Shown here one piece after another: positions 6,671 through 6,675 of a DNA stretch of 6,675 bases; within the stretch, counting starts at the first letter, position 1; every line of letters begins with the position of its first letter. The stretch is from Klebsiella pneumoniae. GTDB lineage: Bacteria > Pseudomonadota > Gammaproteobacteria > Pseudomonadales > Pseudohongiellaceae. The position numbers were made by a program, and so were the translations under genes. The notes under the pieces are model-generated. The model saw nothing but the letters and a program-made list of their open reading frames with translations, had not been told where the DNA came from and made no database searches. The stretch lies in assembly GCA_945869725.1 (NCBI GenBank), contig CAMBPO010000093.1, forward strand, positions 1 to 6,675. The letters are read 5' to 3'.

Positions 6671-6675
6671 GGGAC

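Overview
The window looks like chromosomal DNA of a gammaproteobacterium, probably from the Pseudomonadales/Cellvibrionales side. The main reason is the right-hand pair: a PBP1b-type bifunctional penicillin-binding protein followed, with a 4-base overlap, by a short TPR lipoprotein. That arrangement is known from Pseudomonas (PBP1b plus LpoP) rather than enteric bacteria (PBP1b plus LpoB). The taxonomic placement is an inference; no rRNA or other marker is present.

Layout. Bases 1-699 (+) hold the 3' part of a membrane-anchored LuxR-type regulator that runs off the left edge. Bases 784-1417 (+) hold the wreck of a larger gene. Its N-terminal, central and C-terminal pieces lie in three reading frames, with internal segments missing. 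Bases 1523-3686 (+) form a compact three-gene set: a RibD C-terminal/dihydrofolate-reductase-like oxidoreductase, a glutathione S-transferase-like protein and a lipoprotein alpha/beta hydrolase. The gaps between these genes are 11 bases and then a 1-base overlap. A 60-base convergent gap (3687-3746) separates this set from the minus-strand cell-wall pair: the lpoP-like lipoprotein (3747-4283) and mrcB/ponB (4280-6631). The right edge holds the putative mrcB promoter region, with a perfect 12-bp tandem duplication.

How the genes work together. PBP1b polymerises and cross-links peptidoglycan from the inner membrane. The LpoP-like lipoprotein is expected to reach it from the outer membrane and activate it, so these two form one functional unit. 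The three-gene plus-strand set is probably co-transcribed and has the look of small-molecule reduction, conjugation and ester hydrolysis, but no shared substrate can be read from the sequence. The LuxR-type regulator has no evident target in the window.

I found no CRISPR array, tRNA, rRNA, insertion sequence or defence system, and no clearly undescribed system. The points most worth a second look are the multi-deletion pseudogene, the tandem repeat and possible leaderless start at mrcB, and the coupled oxidoreductase-GST-esterase cluster.
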